Assembly (NCBI GenBank): GCA_900556765.1
Contig: USQH01000021.1
Coordinates: 1 to 17,187 of the forward strand
Direction: 5' to 3'
DNA from: an uncultured Oscillospiraceae bacterium
Lineage (GTDB): Bacteria; Bacillota; Clostridia; Oscillospirales; Acutalibacteraceae
Length of the DNA: 17,187 nt
Part shown: positions 14,486 through 17,187 of the stretch, piece by piece
How the letters are laid out: the number at the start of each line of letters is the position of its first letter
How positions within the stretch are numbered: position 1 is the stretch's first letter
Notes under the pieces: generated by a model
Databases searched by the model: none
What the model was told of the DNA's origin: nothing
The model's input: only the letters and a program-made list of their open reading frames with translations
Position numbers and translations under genes: made by a program

Positions 14486-14532
14486 CACCACGGATTGTCA
14501 GAATTTGATATAATGTCTGACAGTCTGTGGTG
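14486..14532 (-). terminator. Long hairpin terminator after the GH20 gene
   Basis: CACCAC (14486-14491) through TGTCAGA (14496-14502) pair with TCTGACA (14516-14522) through GTGGTG (14527-14532): 17 pairs including two G-T, with a 13-base loop. On the minus strand it lies 23 bases past the GH20 stop and is followed by only four T's. On the plus strand a looser T-rich tail follows. It is the only termination candidate here. Confidence 0.7.
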
Positions 14533-14555
14533 TGTGAGAATATTTTTATTTACCC

Positions 14556-16967
14556 TTAAAATAATTTGGCTTTGTTGCTGACACTAAGTGAATATACACG
14601 TCCCTTAACGCCTGCAAATACGGTTTCAAGAGGAAGTTGTAGCGTAGATACAAGTCTTGATTTTTCAGGCGTAAACTCGTAATCGTGCTTATACAGACTT
14701 GCCTCAACCGCCTTTTTGCCGTCGATATAAAGGCTTGTCACCTTTTCATCGCACGAAATATCAAGAGAAACGGTTTTATCGGTCGGTATTGTTTGATCGA
14801 AAACATATGTGTAGCCTTTTCGTTCAAAAGCAAGCTTGCCCGAACCGTCGTAGTTCAGATATACTGTTGCGTCCTCGCCGTCGAACAGCTTGGCGTTCGG
14901 CGCTGTTTCTTTTGAAAGGTAAAGCCGTATGCTCGCAGTGAATGGATTCGACACCGTTTTAATCGGTAAATGCAAACTCGTCGTGCCGTCTGTCTTAAGA
15001 CTTGCTTCGTCGCACACAAACGAACCGGTGATTTCGGCGTAATTGACGTTCCCGGATCCGTCTGTTATTCGAGCCGAGTGTACTTTGTCAAATTCAAGCG
15101 AAAAAATTACGCCGTCATCATTTGCCGCAGTATATCTTCCCGGATTTGCGCCGGCGGCTTGATTTGCAAGCTGCGCAATTCTTGACATAAAATCTTCCGA
15201 TGTTTGACCGTACGTTTTGTCTCCGTACCAGGATTTTTCGGATATGAGCATTATCTGATTTTTCAGCAGCTTGAAAATGTCGATGTGAGAGCTGCCGCAG
15301 GAGGCGTCAAGCCAAAGTGCTGTTTCGGCGCCGAGCAGGAGCGGATGCCCCTCATCGACCGTAATCACCTGACCGAATGTTCCGACAGTCCAACTATCGT
15401 ACATTTTACTGATGTCCAAATCGTTTTGATAGTAAGTTACTCCGGGGACAATATACAAATCGGTGTCGTTAGAGTTTATGATAGAATACTTTTCCTTTAG
15501 CGCTACATTCACGTCGGAATAACACAATGACCAGGTTTGAAACACGGCGTTTTTCGAAATCGGCGTTTTTCCGGCATACTGCTTTTCGCCGCTGTTCATT
15601 CCGTTCCAAATAACAGGCGTATAGCCCTTGGAATTTATATACTTTATCATTGTATCCATGTATCGGCGTATTTTTTCATTTCGTTCGGAAGGCGTCAAAT
15701 TGTATTTTTCGGTTTCGCTGTCCTGTATCCATTCGTCAGTGCCGATATGAATTCTATCGCCGATAAAAGTCGGCTCATCACCGCCGATATATTCATCAAA
15801 CACGCTTTGAACAAAACGAACCGCGTTGTCAAATTTGTCGTCACGCAGATCGATCTGCCATGAGTTTAACGACACGTCGCCAAATCCTTTATTAACGGCT
15901 TCTGGCGAACGGCTTGCCATACATACCGTCGCGCAGTGCGACGGCGTGTCGATTTCCGGAACTATCTGAACACCGTATTTTTCCGCTGCTTTCTGTAAAG
16001 CGACAAACCGTTTTTTTGTGTAAACCTTTTTGTCACCGTCGGTGCATTTTTCTAATAACGGTCGATTCAGTTCGGGATAAACCTCGCTTTCGAGTCGGAA
16101 AGAATCGGCCGATTCACCGCCGCAGTCGTTGAGGTGCAGGTGAACCTGATTGATTTTGAAGAAGCCTGCATACTTTACGACCTCCTCAAGGTAATCAATG
16201 TCCATGTAATATCTTGCGGTATCCAGCATAATGCCGCGTGTCGGGTATTGAGGATAATCCCTTATCATGCTCTTTGGCATGGTTCTGCCGTCGTTACTCT
16301 GCATAAGCATTTGAGCGAGAGTGGCGCCGGCGTACAGCAAGCCTTTTAATGTCGGCGCCGATACATAGCATATGTCGGATATTTCTACTGTATATCCTTC
16401 GTCGCCTACATCCGCGGTTTTATCCAAACGCAGAGCTATATCTCCTGTGTTTGCCGCTGTGTATTCCGCAAAAGCATCCTTGCCGGTCATGCACGATGCA
16501 TAGAAGCTCACCTGATCGGCGGTCTGTTCAACGGCAGGATCGCTGTATGCAATCCTGCCGGAAAACTTAAAATCCCCTGAAAAACCGCACCATTCACGAA
16601 CGGCGGGCATTACGCGCGGACGGCAATGTGTCGAAGTGTCATATTTGCCTGTTACTTTTACTTTCACGGCCTTATCCGAGTCGGCGGTTTCGCCCGAAAC
16701 GGAGTCGGTTACGCGATAAAACAGGTTGACCTCCATGTCCTCAAGCGGTTGCGTAACAGTGCCGTCAAGAGCGATTACCGCCCTGTTGCCCGAGCCGTAA
16801 AGTGATACAAAAAAGCGATCGTCACCGGTTGAAGGCAAAACAAGTAAACCGTCGCAAATCTTCGGGAACTCTCCGTTTGCACGGAAAAGCGCCTCGTTGA
16901 TCGCGCTTTTTTCATCGACTGCGTACTCAGGCAGACTGACCCCCGTAATTTTCAATTCTCTGCTCAT
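14556..16967 (-). CDS. GH20 beta-hexosaminidase / lacto-N-biosidase-like enzyme, no signal peptide
   Basis: Encodes 803 residues. Residues about 1-110 form a beta-rich domain. Residues about 115-235 are a GH20b-type domain (VMPAVREW, later YTVEISD and LLYAGATLAQML). The GH20 barrel spans about 238-590: YPTRGIMLDTARYY (241-254) with the sugar-binding Arg244, a VHLHLND segment, VPEIDTPSH, and the catalytic pair Asp411-Glu412 in HIGTDEW, which uses substrate-assisted hydrolysis of terminal GlcNAc or GalNAc residues. A C-terminal LamG-like beta-sandwich (about 630-800, including DKTVSLDISCDEKVTSLYID) may bind sugar. Hexosaminidase and lacto-N-biosidase activities cannot be separated by eye. The ATG follows GGAGAAA at the correct distance, and the N-terminus (MSRELKITG) is hydrophilic, so the enzyme is predicted cytoplasmic, which is odd for a protein with a carbohydrate-binding-like tail. 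It is monocistronic, between its own promoter and hairpin terminator. Confidence 0.92.
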   Translation of the reverse strand: MSRELKITGVSLPEYAVDEKSAINEALFRANGEFPKICDGLLVLPSTGDDRFFVSLYGSGNRAVIALDGTVTQPLEDMEVNLFYRVTDSVSGETADSDKAVKVKVTGKYDTSTHCRPRVMPAVREWCGFSGDFKFSGRIAYSDPAVEQTADQVSFYASCMTGKDAFAEYTAANTGDIALRLDKTADVGDEGYTVEISDICYVSAPTLKGLLYAGATLAQMLMQSNDGRTMPKSMIRDYPQYPTRGIMLDTARYYMDIDYLEEVVKYAGFFKINQVHLHLNDCGGESADSFRLESEVYPELNRPLLEKCTDGDKKVYTKKRFVALQKAAEKYGVQIVPEIDTPSHCATVCMASRSPEAVNKGFGDVSLNSWQIDLRDDKFDNAVRFVQSVFDEYIGGDEPTFIGDRIHIGTDEWIQDSETEKYNLTPSERNEKIRRYMDTMIKYINSKGYTPVIWNGMNSGEKQYAGKTPISKNAVFQTWSLCYSDVNVALKEKYSIINSNDTDLYIVPGVTYYQNDLDISKMYDSWTVGTFGQVITVDEGHPLLLGAETALWLDASCGSSHIDIFKLLKNQIMLISEKSWYGDKTYGQTSEDFMSRIAQLANQAAGANPGRYTAANDDGVIFSLEFDKVHSARITDGSGNVNYAEITGSFVCDEASLKTDGTTSLHLPIKTVSNPFTASIRLYLSKETAPNAKLFDGEDATVYLNYDGSGKLAFERKGYTYVFDQTIPTDKTVSLDISCDEKVTSLYIDGKKAVEASLYKHDYEFTPEKSRLVSTLQLPLETVFAGVKGRVYSLSVSNKAKLF

Positions 16968-16982
16968 ATATTTCTCCGTTTC

Positions 16983-17002
16983 GTCGTGGCGTGTCGTGGC
17001 GT
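16983..17002. repeat. Perfect tandem duplication of a 10-base unit in the GH20 leader
   Basis: GTCGTGGCGT occurs twice, back to back, 16 bases before the GH20 ATG. On the transcribed strand it reads ACGCCACGAC twice, just upstream of the ribosome binding site at 16971-16977. Confidence 0.75.
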
Positions 17003-17051
17003 TATGTGTAAATGCTAACAGTACTTTTATTTTTCAAAATTCCAAACGGAA

Positions 17052-17064
17052 CTGTTTTAAACAG
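17052..17064. repeat. Palindrome in the GH20 leader, candidate operator
   Basis: CTGTTT-T-AAACAG, perfect six-base arms around one base. It lies about 70 bases downstream of the expected transcription start, where a bound repressor could block elongation. Which protein binds it is unknown. Confidence 0.45.
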
Positions 17065-17139
17065 CGCGTTGCAAATCGTATATAAAGCTTCATGCAAGCC
17101 GTGACCGAGTTGTATCAGTGTGACCGTTATTTTAATTTC

Positions 17140-17168
17140 ATTATGGTGTATCACAGTCTTCTTGTCAA
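17140..17168 (-). promoter_or_regulatory. Promoter of the GH20 gene
   Basis: On the minus strand TTGACA (17163-17168), a 17-base spacer and CATAAT (17140-17145): eleven of twelve consensus positions. The expected start near 17133 gives a leader of about 165 bases. A second, weaker TATA-like tract lies at about 17080-17087. Confidence 0.8.
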
Positions 17169-17187
17169 TCGCATTGTTTTGCGCTTA

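Noticed and set aside
16983..17002. Start of a CRISPR or longer tandem array
   Set aside because: Only two 10-base copies with no spacer, and no cas genes in the window.

Overview
The window looks like chromosome of a low- to mid-GC Gram-positive Clostridia member, most likely Oscillospiraceae/Ruminococcus-like and gut-associated. The reasons are AAGGAGG-type ribosome binding sites, consensus sigma-A-type promoters, many exported proteins with Gram-positive signal peptides, a type I dockerin and a cohesin-like domain, and a GH20 enzyme. This placement is inference from gene content; there is no rRNA or marker gene. I saw no tRNA, rRNA, CRISPR array, insertion sequence, phage or plasmid gene.

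Layout: (1) 10-5485, plus strand: two secreted multidomain proteins 28 nt apart. The first has an unrecognised N-terminal half; the second has an SGNH/GDSL esterase domain. Both end in the same roughly 350-residue module of InlB-like repeats plus a terminal domain. Three hairpins follow, the last a strong terminator. (2) 5643-6744, plus: a consensus promoter and a stand-alone protein made of two fused GNAT acetyltransferase domains. (3) 6872-7060: a decayed AraC-type regulator with two in-frame stops, then a bidirectional terminator. (4) 7261-8169, minus: an intact cupin-type AraC regulator whose AT-rich upstream region holds paired inverted repeats. (5) 8499-11872, minus: a two-gene unit under a near-consensus promoter. 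It encodes a secreted SH3b/beta-N-acetylglucosaminidase ending in a type I dockerin, then a cohesin-like protein with a C-terminal membrane anchor. (6) 12022-14347, minus: a polytopic GT-C-like membrane protein and a single-pass membrane protein with an EF-hand-like loop, with their own promoter. (7) 14556-16967, minus: a GH20 hexosaminidase/lacto-N-biosidase-like enzyme without a signal peptide, with a consensus promoter, a leader of about 165 nt and a hairpin terminator.

How the genes may work together: most products act at the cell surface or on amino sugars. The most coherent proposal is region 5, where the membrane-anchored cohesin-like protein would hold the dockerin-bearing peptidoglycan hydrolase at the surface, a private two-component cohesin-dockerin system rather than a cellulosome. 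Regions 1 and 7 supply further carbohydrate-directed enzymes. No sequence evidence ties all regions into one regulon.
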